In this document: positions 22,481 through 35,947 of the stretch, one piece after another
Layout of the letters: the number at the start of each line of letters is the position of its first letter
Position numbering within the stretch: position 1 is the first letter of the stretch
Translations under genes and position numbers: made by a program
Notes under the pieces: generated by a model
Told to the model about the DNA's origin: nothing
What the model saw: only the letters and a program-made list of their open reading frames with translations
Database searches by the model: none
Origin: Pontederia crassipes
Taxonomy: Eukaryota > Streptophyta > Magnoliopsida > Commelinales > Pontederiaceae
Reading direction: 5' to 3'
DNA: 64,000 bases
Assembly: GCA_030549335.1 (NCBI GenBank)
Contig: CM060197.1
Coordinates: forward strand, 17,806,501 to 17,870,500

Positions 22481-25400
22481 TGTCATAAGTATCTATAACT
22501 TATAGCTTTGAACCTAACACTAAGACTCTAATCCCTAAGAGCGTTATCTTTGATTGTAACGGTTCAACTTCGGTTTGAAATAGAGTTAAAGTTCTAAAGA
22601 TTTATCACCTCTTAGGACACCCAAAGGTTGTAATAAGTATCTATAACTTATAGCTTTGAACCTAACTCTAAGACTCTAATCCCTATGAGCGTTATCTTTG
22701 ATTGTAACGGTTCAACTTCGGTTTGAAATAGAGTTAAAGTTCTAAAGATCTATCACCTCTTAGGACACCCAAAGATTGTAATAACTATCTATAACTTATA
22801 GCTTTGAACATAACTCTAAGACTCTAATCCCCAAGAGCGTTATCTTTGATTGTAACGGTTCAACTTCGGTTTGAAATAGAGTTAAAGTTCTAAAGATCTA
22901 TCACCTCTTAGGACACCCAAAGGTTGTAATAAGTATCTATAACTTATAGCTTTGAACCTAACTCTAAGACTCTAATCCCTAAGAGCGTTATCTTTGATTG
23001 TAACGGTTCAACTTCGGTTTGAAATAGAGTTAAAGTTTTAAAGATCTATCACCTCTTAGGACACCCAAAGGTTGTCATAAGTATCTATAACTTATAGCTT
23101 TGAACCTAACACTAAGACTCTAATCCCTAAGAGCGTTATCTTTGATTGTAACGGTTCAACTTCGGTTTGAAATAGAGTTAAAGTTCTAAAGATCTATCAC
23201 CTCTTAGGACACCCAAAGGTTGTAATAAGTATCTATAACTTATAGCTTTGAACCTAACTCTAAGACTCTAATCCCTAAGAGCGTTATCTTTGATTGTAAC
23301 GGTTCAACTTTGGTTTGAAATAGAGTTAAAGTTCTAAAGATCTATCACCTCTTAGGACACCCAAAGGTTGTAATAAGTATCTATAACTTATAGCTTTGAA
23401 CCTAACTCTAAGACTCTAATCCCCAAGAGCGTTATCTTTGATTGTAACGGTTCAAATTCGGTTTGAAATAGAGTTAAAGTTCTAAAGATCTATCACCTCT
23501 TAGGACACCCAAAGGTTGTAATAAGTATCTATAACTTATATCTTTGAACCTAACTCTAAGACTCTAATCCCTAAGAGCGTTATCTTTGATTGTAACGGTT
23601 CAACTTCGGTTTGAAATAGAGTTAAAGTTCTAAAGATCTATCACCTCTTAGGACACCCAAATGTTGACATAAGTATCTATAACTTATAGCTTTGAACCTA
23701 ACTCTAAGACTCTAATCCCTAAGAGCGTTATCTTTGATTGTAACGGTTCAACTTCGGTTTGAAATAGAGTTAAAGTTCTAAAGATCTATCACCTCTTAGG
23801 ACACCCAAAGGTTGTAATAAGTATCTATAACTTATAGCTTTGAACCTAACTCTAAGACTCTAATCCCCAAGAGCGTTAACTTTGATTGTAACGGTTCAAC
23901 TTCGGTTTGAAATAGAGTTAAAGTTCTAAAGATCTATCACCTCTTAGGACACCCAAAGGTTGTCATAAGTATCTATAACTTATAGCTTTGAACCTAACTC
24001 TAAGACTCTAATCCCTAAGAGCGTTATCTTTGATTGTAACGGTTCAACTTCGGTTTGAAATAGAGTTAAAGTTCTAAAGATCTATCACCTCTTAGGACAC
24101 CCAAAGGTTGTAATAAGTATCTATAACTTATAGCTTTGAACCTAACTCTAAGACTCTAATCCCCAAGAGCGTTATCTTTGATTGTAACGGTTCAAATTCG
24201 GTTTGAAATAGAGTTAAAGTTCTAAAGATCTATCACCTCTTAGGACACCCAAAGGTTGTAATAAGTATCTATAACTTATAGCTTTGAACCTAACTCTAAG
24301 ACTCTAATCCCTAAGAGCGTTATCTTTGATTGTAACGGTTCAACTTCGGTTTGAAATAGAGTTAAAGTTCTAAAGATCTATCACCTCTTAGGACACCCAA
24401 ATGTTGACATAAGTATCTATAACTTATAGCTTTGAACCTAACTCTAAGACTCTAATCCCTAAGAGCGTTATCTTTGATTGTAACGGTTCAACTTCGGTTT
24501 GAAATAGAGTTAAAGTTCTAAAGATCTATCACCTCTTAGGACACCCAAAGGTTGTAATAAGTATCTATAACTTATATCTTTGAACCTAACTCTAAGACTC
24601 TAATCCCCAAGAGCGTTAACTTTGATTGTAACGGTTCAACTTCGGTTTGAAATAGAGTTAAAGTTCTAAAGATCTATCACCTCTTAGGACACCCAAAGGT
24701 TGTCATAAGTATCTATAACTTATAGCTTTGAACCTAACTCTAAGACTCTAATCCCTAAGAGCGTTATCTTTGATTGTAACGGTTCAACTTCGGTTTGAAA
24801 TAGAGTTAAAGTTCTAAAGATCTATCACCTCTTAGGACACCCAAAGGTTGTAATAAGTATCTATAACTTATAGCTTTGAACCAAACTCTAAGACTCTAAT
24901 CCCCAAGAGCGTTATCTTTGATTGTAACGGTTCAACTTCGGTTTGAAATAGAATTAAAGTTCTAATGATCTATCACCTCTTAGGACACCCAAAGGTTGTC
25001 ATAAGTATCTATAACTTATAGCTTAGAACCTAACTCTAAGACTCTAATCCCCTAGAGCGTTATCTTTGGTTGTAACGGTACAACTTCGGTTTGAAATAGA
25101 GTTAATGTTCTAAAGATCTATCACCTCTTAGGACACCCAAAGGTTGTAATAAGTATCTATAACTTATAGCTTTGAACCTAGCTCTAAGACTCTAATCCCC
25201 AAGAGCGTTATATTTGATTGTAACGGTTCAACTTCGATTTGAAAAAGAGTTAAAGTTCTAAAGATCTATCACCTCTTAGGACACCCAAAGGTTGTAATAA
25301 GCATCTATAACTTATAGCTTTGAACCTAACTCAAAGTCTCTATTCCCCAAGAGCGTTATCTTTGATTGTAATGGTTCAACTTCAATTTGAAATAGAGTTA

Positions 25401-28201
25401 AAGTTCTAAAGATCTATCACCTCTTAGGACACCCAAAGGTTGTAATAAGCATCTATAACTTATAGCTTTGAACCTAACTCTAAGACTCTAATCACTAAGA
25501 GCGTTATCTTTGATTGTAACGGTTCAACTTCGGTTTGAAATAGAGTTAAAGTTCTAAAGATCTATCACCTCTTAGGACACCCAAAGGTTGTCATAAGTAT
25601 CTATAACTTATAGCTTTGAACCTAACTCTAAGACTCTAATCCCTAAGAGCGTTATCTTTGATTGTAACGGTTCAACTTCGGTTTGAAATAGAGTTAAAGT
25701 TCTAAAGATCTATCACCTCTTTGGACACCCAAAGGTTGTAATAAGTATCTATAACTTATAGCTTTGAACCTAACTCTAAGAATCTAATCCCCAAGAGCGT
25801 TATCTTTGATTGTAACGGTTCAACTTCGGTTTGAAATAAAGTTAAAGTTCCAAAGATCTATCACCTCTTAGGACACCCAAAGGTTGTAACAAGTATCTAT
25901 AACTTATAGCTTTGAACCTAACTCTAAGACTCTAATCCCTATGAGCGTTATCTTTGATTGTAACGGTTCAACTTCGGTTTGAAATAGAGTTAAAGTTCTA
26001 AAGATCTATCACCTCTTAGGACACCCAAAGGTTGTAATAAGTATCTATAACTTATAGCTTTGAACCTAACTCTAAGACTCTAATCCCCAAGAGCGTTATC
26101 TTTGATTGTAACGGTTCAACTTCGGTTTGAAATAAAGTTAAAGTTCTAAAGATCTATCACCTCTTAGGACACCCAAAGGTTGTAATAAGTATCTATAATT
26201 TATAGCTTTGAACCTAACTCTAAGACTCTAATCCCTAAGAGCGTTATCTTTGATTGTAACGGTTCAACTTCGGTTTGAAATAGAGTTAAAGTTTTAAAGA
26301 TCTATCACCTCTTAGGACACCCAAAGGTTGTCATAAGTATCTATAACTTATAGCTTTGAACCTAACACTAAGACTCTAATCCCTAAGAGCGTTATCTTTG
26401 ATTGTAACGGTTCAACTTCGGTTTGAAATAGAGTTAAAGTTCTAAAGATCTATCACCTCTTAGGACACCCAAAGGTTGTAATAAGTATCTATAACTTATA
26501 GCTTTGAACCTAGCTCTAAGACTCTAATCCCCAAGAGCGTTATATTTGATTGTAACGGTTCAACTTCGATTTGAAAAAGAGTTAAAGTTCTAAAGATCTA
26601 TCACCTCTTAGGACACCCAAAGGTTGTAATAAGCATCTATAACTTATAGCTTTGAACCTAACTCTAAGACTCTAATCCCTAAGAGCGTTATCTTTGATTG
26701 AAACGGTTCAACTTCGGTTTGAAATAGAGTAAAAGTTCTAAAGATCTATCACCTCTTAGGACACCCAAAGGTTGTCATAAGTATCTATAACTTATAGCTT
26801 TGAACCTAACTCTAAGACTCTAATCCCTAAGAGCGTTATCTTTGATTGTAACGGTTCAACTTCGGTTTGAAATAGAGTTAAAGTTCCAAAGATCTATCAC
26901 CTCTTAGGACACCCAAAGGTTGTAACAAGTATCTATAACTTATAGCTTTGAACCTAACTCTAAGACTCTAATCCCTATGAGCGTTATCTTTGATTGTAAC
27001 GGTTCAACTTCGGTTTGAAATAGAGTTAAAGTTCTAAAGATCTATCACCTCTTAGGACACCCAAAGGTTGTAATAAGTATCTATAACTTATAGCTTTGAA
27101 CCTAACTCTAAGACTCTAATCCCCAAGAGCGTTATCTTTGATTGTAACGGTTCAACTTCGGTTTGAAATAAAGTTAAAGTTCTAAAGATCTATCACCTCT
27201 TAGGACACCCAAAGGTTGTAATAAGTATCTATAATTTATACCTTTGAACCTAACTCTAAGACTCTAATCCCTAAGAGCGTTATCTTTGATTGTAATGGTT
27301 CAACTTCGGTTTGAAATAGAGTTAAAGTTCTAAAGATCTATCACCTCTTAGGACACCCAAAGGTTGTCATAAGTATCTATAACTTATAGCTTTGAACCTA
27401 ACTCTAAGACTCTAATCCCTAAGAGCGTTGTCTTTGATTGTAACGGTTCAACTTCGGTTTGAAATAGAGTTAAAGTTCTAAAGATCTATCATCTCTTAGG
27501 ACACCCAAAGGTTGTAATAAGTATCTATAACTTATAGGTATGAACCTAACTCTAAGACTCTAATCCCTAAGAGCGTTATCTTTGATTGTAACGGTTCAAC
27601 TTCAATTTGAAATAGAGTTAAAGTTCTAAAGATCTATCACCTCTTAGGACACCCAAAGGTTGTAATAACCATCTATAACTTATAGCTCTGAACCTAACTC
27701 TAAGACTCTAATCCCTAAGAGCATTATCTTTGATTGTAACGGTTCAACTTCGGTTTGAAATAGAGTTAAAGTTCTATAGATCTATCTCCTCTTAGGACAC
27801 CCAAAGGTTGTAATAAGTATCTATAACTTATAGCTTTGCACCTAACTCTAAGACTCTAATCCCTAAGAGCGTTATCTTTGATTGTAACGGTTCAACTTCG
27901 ATTTGAAATAGAGTTAAAGTTCTAAAGATCTATCACCTCTTAGGACACCCAAAGGTTGTCATAAGTATCTATAACTTATAGCTTTGAACCTAACTCTAAG
28001 ACTCTAATCCCTAAGAACGTTATCTTTGATTGTAACGGTTCAACTTCGGTTTGAAATAGAGTTAAAGTTCTAAAGATCTATCACCTCTTAGGACACCCAA
28101 AGGTTGTAATAAGTATCTATAACTTATAGTTTTGTACCTAACTCTAAGACTCTAATCCCTAAGAGCGTTATCTTTGATTGTAACGGTTCAACTTCGGTTT
28201 G
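22480..28201 (+). repeat. Donor or copy 1 of a 5.7-kb duplicated segment (offset 13,468)
   Basis: This segment recurs 91 units downstream at 35,948-41,669. Paired variants are GATTGTAATAAC at 22,774/36,242, TTCAACTTTG at 23,303/36,771, GGTAC at 25,077/38,545, ATCACTAAG at 25,491/38,959, TTGGACACC at 25,721/39,189 and GCATTATC at 27,721/41,189. Few differences are evident; one is TAATGG near 25,370 against TAACGG near 38,838. The direction of copying cannot be told. Confidence 0.85.
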
Positions 28202-31200
28202 AAATAAAGTTAAAGTTCTAAAGATCTATCACCTCTTAGGACACCCAAAGGTTGTCATAAGTATCTATAACTTATAGCCTTGAACCTAACTCTAAGACTC
28301 TAATCCCCAAGAGCGTTATCTTTGATTGTAACAGTTCAACTTCGGTTTGAAATAGAGTTAAAGTTCTAAAGATCTATCACCTCTTAGGACACCCAAAGGT
28401 TGTCATAAGTATCTATAACTTATAGCTTTGAACCTAACTCTAAGACTCTAATCCCTAAGAGCGTTATCTTTGATTGTAACGGTTCAACTTCGGTTTGAAA
28501 TAGAGTTAAAGTTCTAAAGATCTATCACCTCTTAGGACACCCAAAGGTTGTAATAAGTATCTATAACTTATAGCTTTGAACCTAACTCTAAGACTCTAAT
28601 CCCTAAGAGCGTTATCTTTGATTGTAACGGTTCAACTTCGGTTTGAAATAGAGTTAAAGTTCTAAAGATCTATCACCTCTTAGGACACCCAAAGGTTGTC
28701 ATAAGTATCTATAACTTATAGCTTTGAACCTAACACTAAGACTCTAATCCCTAAGAGCGTTATCTTTGATTGTAACGGTTCAACTTCGGTTTGAAATAGA
28801 GTTAAAGTTCTAAAGATTTATCACCTCTTAGGACACCCAAAGGTTGTAATAAGTATCTATAACTTATAGCTTTGAACCTAACTCTAAGACTCTAATCCCT
28901 ATGAGCGTTATCTTTGATTGTAACGGTTCAACTTCGGTTTGAAATAGAGTTAAAGTTCTAAAGATCTATCACCTCTTAGGACACCCAAAGATTGTAATAA
29001 CTATCTATAACTTATAGCTTTGAACCTAACTCTAAGACTCTAATCCCCAAGAGCGTTATCTTTGATTGTAACGGTTCAACTTCGGTTTGAAATAGAGTTA
29101 AAGTTCTAAAGATCTATCACCTCTTAGGACACCCAAAGGTTGTAATAAGTATCTATAACTTATAGCTTTGAACCTAACTCTAAGACTCTAATCCCTAAGA
29201 GCGTTATCTTTGATTGTAACGGTTCAACTTCGGTTTGAAATAGAGTTAAAGTTTTAAAGATCTATCACCTCTTAGGACACCCAAAGGTTGTCATAAGTAT
29301 CTATAAGTTATAGCTTTGAACCTAACACTAAGACTCTAATCCCTAAGAGCGTTATCTTTGATTGTAACGGTTCAACTTCGGTTTGAAATAGAGTTAAAGT
29401 TCTAAAGATCTATCACCTCTTAGGACACCCAAAGGTTGTAATAAGTATCTATAACTTATAGCTTTGATCCTAACTCTAAGACTCTAATCCCTATGAGCGT
29501 TATCTTTGATTGTAACGGTTCAACTTCGGTTTGAAATAGAGTTAAAGTTCTAAAGATCTATCACCTCTTAGGACACCCAAAGGTTGTAATAAGTATCTAT
29601 AACTTATAGCTTTGATCCTAACTCTAAGACTCTAATCCCTAAGAGCGTTATCTTTGATTGTAACGGTTCAACTTCGGTTTGAAATAGAGTTAAAGTTCTA
29701 AAGATCTATCACCTCTTAGGACACCCAAAGGTTGTAATAAGTATCTATAACTTATAGCTTTGAACCTAACTCTAAGACTCTAATCCCCAAGAGCGTTATC
29801 TTTGATTGTAACGGTTCAAATTCGGTTTGAAATAGAGTTAAAGTTCTAAAGATCTATCACCTCTTAGGACACCCAAAGGTTGTAATAAGTATCTATAACT
29901 TATAGCTTTGAACCTAACTCTAAGACTCTAATCCCTAAGAGAGTTATCTTTGATTGTAACGGTTCAACTTCGGTTTGAAATAGAGTTAAAGTTCTAAAGA
30001 TCTATCACCTCTTAGGACACCCAAAGGTTGTAATAAGTATCTATAACTTATAGCTTTGAACCTAACTCTAAGACTCTAATCCCCAAGAGCGTTAACTTTG
30101 ATTGTAACGGTTCAACTTCGGTTTGAAATAGAGTTAAAGTTCTAAAGATCTATCACCTCTTAGGACACCCAAAGGTTGTCATAAGTATCTATAACATATA
30201 GCTTTGAACCTAACTCTAAGACTCTAATCCCTAAGAGCGTTATCTTTGATTGTAACGGTTCAACTTCGGTTTGAAATAGAGTTAAAGTTCTAAAGATCTA
30301 TCACCTCTTAGGACACCCAAAGGTTGTAATAAGTATCTATAACTTATAGCTTTGAACCAAACTCTAAGACTCTAATCCCCAAGAGCGTTATCTTTGATTG
30401 TAACGGTTCAACTTCGGTTTGAAATAGAATTAAAGTTCTAAAGATCTATCACCTCTTAGGACACCCAAAGGTTGTCATAAGTATCTATAACTTATAGCTT
30501 AGAACCTAACTCTAAGACTCTAATCCCTAAGAGCGTTATCTTTGATTGTAACGGTTCAACTTCGGTTTGAAATAGAGTTAAAGTTCTAAAGATCTATCAC
30601 CTCTTAGGACACCCAAAGGTTGTCATAAGTATCTATAACTTATAGCTTTGAACCAAACTCTAAGACTCTAATCCCCAAGAGCGTTATCTTTGATTGTAAC
30701 GGTTCAACTTCGGTTTGAAATAGAATTAAAGTTCTAAAGATCTATCACCTCTTAGGACACCCAAAGGTTGTAATAAGTATCTATAACTTATAGCTTTGAA
30801 CCTAACTCTAAGACTCTAATCCCCAAGAGCGTTAACTTTGATTGTAACGGTTCAACTTCGGTTTGAAATAGAGTTAAAGTTCTAAAGATCTATCACCTCT
30901 TTGGACACCCAAAGGTTGTAATAAGTATCTATAACTTATAGCTTTGAACCTAACTCTAAGAATCTAATCCCCAAGAGCGTTATCTTTGATTGTAACGGTT
31001 CAACTTCGGTTTGAAATAAAGTTAAAGTTCCAAAGATCTATCACCTCTTAGGACACCCAAAGGTTGTAACAAGTATCTATAACTTATAGCTTTGAACCTA
31101 ACTCTAAGACTCTAATCCCTATGAGCGTTATCTTTGATTGTAACGGTTCAACTTCGGTTTGAAATAGAGTTAAAGTTCTAAAGATCTATCACCTCTTAGG

Positions 31201-34200
31201 ACACCCAAAGGTTGTAATAAGTATCTATAACTTATAGCTTTGAACCTAACTCTAAGACTCTAATCCCCAAGAGCGTTATCTTTGATTGTAACGGTTCAAC
31301 TTCGGTTTGAAATAAAGTTAAAGTTCTAAAGATCTATCACCTCTTAGGACACCCAAAGGTTGTAATAAGTATCTATAATTTATAGCTTTGAACCTAACTC
31401 TAAGACTCTAATCCCTAAGAGCGTTATCTTTGATTGTAACGGTTCAACTTCGGTTTGAAATAGAGTTAAAGTTTTAAAGATCTATCACCTCTTAGGACAC
31501 CCAAAGGTTGTCATAAGTATCTATAACTTATAGCTTTGAACCTAACACTAAGACTCTAATCCCTAAGAGCGTTATCTTTGATTGTAACGGTTCAACTTCG
31601 GTTTGAAATAGAGTTAAAGTTCTAAAGATCTATCACCTCTTAGGACACCCAAAGGTTGTAATAAGTATCTATAACTTATAGCTTTGAACCTAGCTCTAAG
31701 ACTCTAATCCCCAAGAGCGTTATATTTGATTGTAACGGTTCAACTTCGATTTGAAAAAGAGTTAAAGTTCTAAAGATCTATCACCTCTTAGGACACCCAA
31801 AGGTTGTAATAAGCATCTATAACTTATAGCTTTGAACCTAACTCTAAGACTCTAATCCCTAAGAGCGTTATCTTTGATTGAAACGGTTCAACTTCGGTTT
31901 GAAATAGAGTAAAAGTTCTAAAGATCTATCACCTCTTAGGACACCCAAAGGTTGTCATAAGTATCTATAACTTATAGCTTTGAACCTAACTCTAAGACTC
32001 TAATCCCTAAGAGCGTTATCTTTGATTGTAACGGTTCAACTTCGGTTTGAAATAGAGTTAAAGTTCCAAAGATCTATCACCTCTTAGGACACCCAAAGGT
32101 TGTAACAAGTATCTATAACTTATAGCTTTGAACCTAACTCTAAGACTCTAATCCCTATGAGCGTTATCTTTGATTGTAACGGTTCAACTTCGGTTTGAAA
32201 TAGAGTTAAAGTTCTAAAGATCTATCACCTCTTAGGACACCCAAAGGTTGTAATAAGTATCTATAACTTATAGCTTTGAACCTAACTCTAAGACTCTAAT
32301 CCCCAAGAGCGTTATCTTTGATTGTAACGGTTCAACTTCGGTTTGAAATAAAGTTAAAGTTCTAAAGATCTATCACCTCTTAGGACACCCAAAGGTTGTA
32401 ATAAGTATCTATAATTTATAGCTTTGAACCTAACTCTAAGACTCTAATCCCTAAGAGCGTTATCTTTGATTGTAATGGTTCAACTTCGGTTTGAAATAGA
32501 GTTAAAGTTCTAAAGATCTATCACCTCTTAGGACACCCAAAGGTTGTCATAAGTATCTATAACTTATAGCTTTGAACCTAACTCTAAGACTCTAATCCCT
32601 AAGAGCGTTGTCTTTGATTGTAACGGTTCAACTTCGGTTTGAAATAGAGTTAAAGTTCTAAAGATCTATCATCTCTTAGGACACCCAAAGGTTGTAATAA
32701 GTATCTATAACTTATAGGTATGAACCTAACTCTAAGACTCTAATCCCTAAGAGCGTTATCTTTGATTGTAACGGTTCAACTTCAATTTGAAATAGAGTTA
32801 AAGTTCTAAAGATCTATCACCTCTTAGGACACCCAAAGGTTGTAATAACCATCTATAACTTATAGCTCTGAACCTAACTCTAAGACTCTAATCCCTAAGA
32901 GCATTATCTTTGATTGTAACGGTTCAACTTCGGTTTGAAATAGAGTTAAAGTTCTATAGATCTATCTCCTCTTAGGACACCCAAAGGTTGTAATAAGTAT
33001 CTATAACTTATAGCTTTGCACCTAACTCTAAGACTCTAATCCCTAAGAGCGTTATCTTTGATTGTAACGGTTCAACTTCGATTTGAAATAGAGTTAAAGT
33101 TCTAAAGATCTATCACCTCTTAGGACACCCAAAGGTTGTCATAAGTATCTATAACTTATAGCTTTGAACCTAACTCTAAGACTCTAATCCCTAAGAACGT
33201 TATCTTTGATTGTAACGGTTCAACTTCGGTTTGAAATAGATTTAAAGTTCTAAAGATCTATCACCTCTTAGGACACCCAAAGGTTGTAATAAGTATCTAT
33301 AACTTATAGTTTTGTACCTAACTCTAAGACTCTAATCCCTAAGAGCGTTATCTTTGATTGTAACGGTTCAACTTCGGTTTGAAATAAAGTTAAAGTTCTA
33401 AAGATCTATCACCTCTTAGGACACCCAAAGGTTGTCATAAGTATCTATAACTTATAGCCTTGAACCTAACTCTAAGACTCTAATCCCCAAGAGCGTTATC
33501 TTTGATTGTAACAGTTCAACTTCGGTTTGAAATAGAGTTAAAGTTCTAAAGATCTATCACCTCTTAGGACACCCAAAGGTTGTCATAAGTATCTATAACT
33601 TATAGCTTTGAACCTAACTCTAAGACTCTAATCCCTAAGAGCGTTATCTTTGATTGTAACGGTTCAACTTCGGTTTGAAATAGAGTTAAAGTTCTAAAGA
33701 TCTATCACCTCTTAGGACACCCAAAGGTTGTAATAAGTATCTATAACTTATAGCTTTGAACCTAACTCTAAGACTCTAATCCCTAAGAGCGTTATCTTTG
33801 ATTGTAACGGTTCAACTTCGGTTTGAAATAGAGTTAAAGTTCTAAAGATCTATCACCTCTTAGGACACCCAAAGGTTGTCATAAGTATCTATAACTTATA
33901 GCTTTGAACCTAACACTAAGACTCTAATCCCTAAGAGCGTTATCTTTGATTGTAACGGTTCAACTTCGGTTTGAAATAGAGTTAAAGTTCTAAAGATTTA
34001 TCACCTCTTAGGACACCCAAAGGTTGTAATAAGTATCTATAACTTATAGCTTTGAACCTAACTCTAAGACTCTAATCCCTATGAGCGTTATCTTTGATTG
34101 TAACGGTTCAACTTCGGTTTGAAATAGAGTTAAAGTTCTAAAGATCTATCACCTCTTAGGACACCCAAAGATTGTAATAACTATCTATAACTTATAGCTT

Positions 34201-35650
34201 TGAACCTAACTCTAAGACTCTAATCCCCAAGAGCGTTATCTTTGATTGTAACGGTTCAACTTCGGTTTGAAATAGAGTTAAAGTTCTAAAGATCTATCAC
34301 CTCTTAGGACACCCAAAGGTTGTAATAAGTATCTATAACTTATAGCTTTGAACCTAACTCTAAGACTCTAATCCCTAAGAGCGTTATCTTTGATTGTAAC
34401 GGTTCAACTTCGGTTTGAAATAGAGTTAAAGTTTTAAAGATCTATCACCTCTTAGGACACCCAAAGGTTGTCATAAGTATCTATAAGTTATAGCTTTGAA
34501 CCTAACACTAAGACTCTAATCCCTAAGAGCGTTATCTTTGATTGTAACGGTTCAACTTCGGTTTGAAATAGAGTTAAAGTTCTAAAGATCTATCACCTCT
34601 TAGGACACCCAAAGGTTGTAATAAGTATCTATAACTTATAGCTTTGATCCTAACTCTAAGACTCTAATCCCTAAGAGCGTTATCTTTGATTGTAACGGTT
34701 CAACTTCGGTTTGAAATAGAGTTAAAGTTCTAAAGATCTATCACCTCTTAGGACACCCAAAGGTTGTAATAAGTATCTATAACTTATAGCTTTGAACCTA
34801 ACTCTAAGACTCTAATCCCCAAGAGCGTTATCTTTGATTGTAACGGTTCAAATTCGGTTTGAAATAGAGTTAAAGTTCTAAAGATCTATCACCTCTTAGG
34901 ACACCCAAAGGTTGTAATAAGTATCTATAACTTATAGCTTTGAACCTAACTCTAAGACTCTAATCCCTAAGAGAGTTATCTTTGATTGTAACGGTTCAAC
35001 TTCGGTTTGAAATAGAGTTAAAGTTCTAAAGATCTATCACCTCTTAGGACACCCAAAGGTTGTAATAAGTATCTATAACTTATAGCTTTGAACCTAACTC
35101 TAAGACTCTAATCCCCAAGAGCGTTAACTTTGATTGTAACGGTTCAACTTCGGTTTGAAATAGAGTTAAAGTTCTAAAGATCTATCACCTCTTAGGACAC
35201 CCAAAGGTTGTCATAAGTATCTATAACTTATAGCTTTGAACCTAACTCTAAGACTCTAATCCCTAAGAGCGTTATCTTTGATTGTAACGGTTCAACTTCG
35301 GTTTGAAATAGAGTTAAAGTTCTAAAGATCTATCACCTCTTAGGACACCCAAAGGTTGTAATAAGTATCTATAACTTATAGCTTTGAACCAAACTCTAAG
35401 ACTCTAATCCCCAAGAGCGTTATCTTTGATTGTAACGGTTCAACTTCGGTTTGAAATAGAATTAAAGTTCTAAAGATCTATCACCTCTTAGGACACCCAA
35501 AGGTTGTCATAAGTATCTATAACTTATAGCTTAGAACCTAACTCTAAGACTCTAATCCCTAAGAGCGTTATCTTTGATTGTAACGGTTCAACTTCGGTTT
35601 GAAATAGAGTTAAAGTTCTAAAGATCTATCACCTCTTAGGACACCCAAAG
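25660..35650 (+). repeat. 35-unit higher-order repeat, two copies (5,180 bp)
   Basis: About 25,660-29,460 repeats at about 30,840-34,640 with offset 5,180 (TTGGACACC at 25,721/30,901, GATTGTAATAAC at 28,990/34,170, CTATAAGTTA at 29,301/34,481). After this the offset drops to 5,032 (GAGAGTTATC at 29,939/34,971), because copy 1 has two CTTTGATCC units (near 29,463 and 29,611) and copy 2 has one (near 34,643). That is a one-unit gain or loss after duplication. The match ends near 30,620/35,650. Confidence 0.85.
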
Positions 35651-35947
35651 GTTGTAATAAGTATCTATAACTTATAGCTTTGAACCAAACTCTAAGACTC
35701 TAATCCCCAAGAGCGTTATCTTTGATTGTAACGGTTCAACTTCGGTTTGAAATAGAATTAAAGTTCTAAAGATCTATCACCTCTTAGGACACCCAAAGGT
35801 TGTAATAAGTATCTATAACTTATAGCTTTGAACCTAACTCTAAGACTCTAATCCCCAAGAGCGTTAACTTTGATTGTAACGGTTCAACTTCGGTTTGAAA
35901 TAGAGTTAAAGTTCTAAAGATCTATCACCTCTTAGGACACCCAAAGG

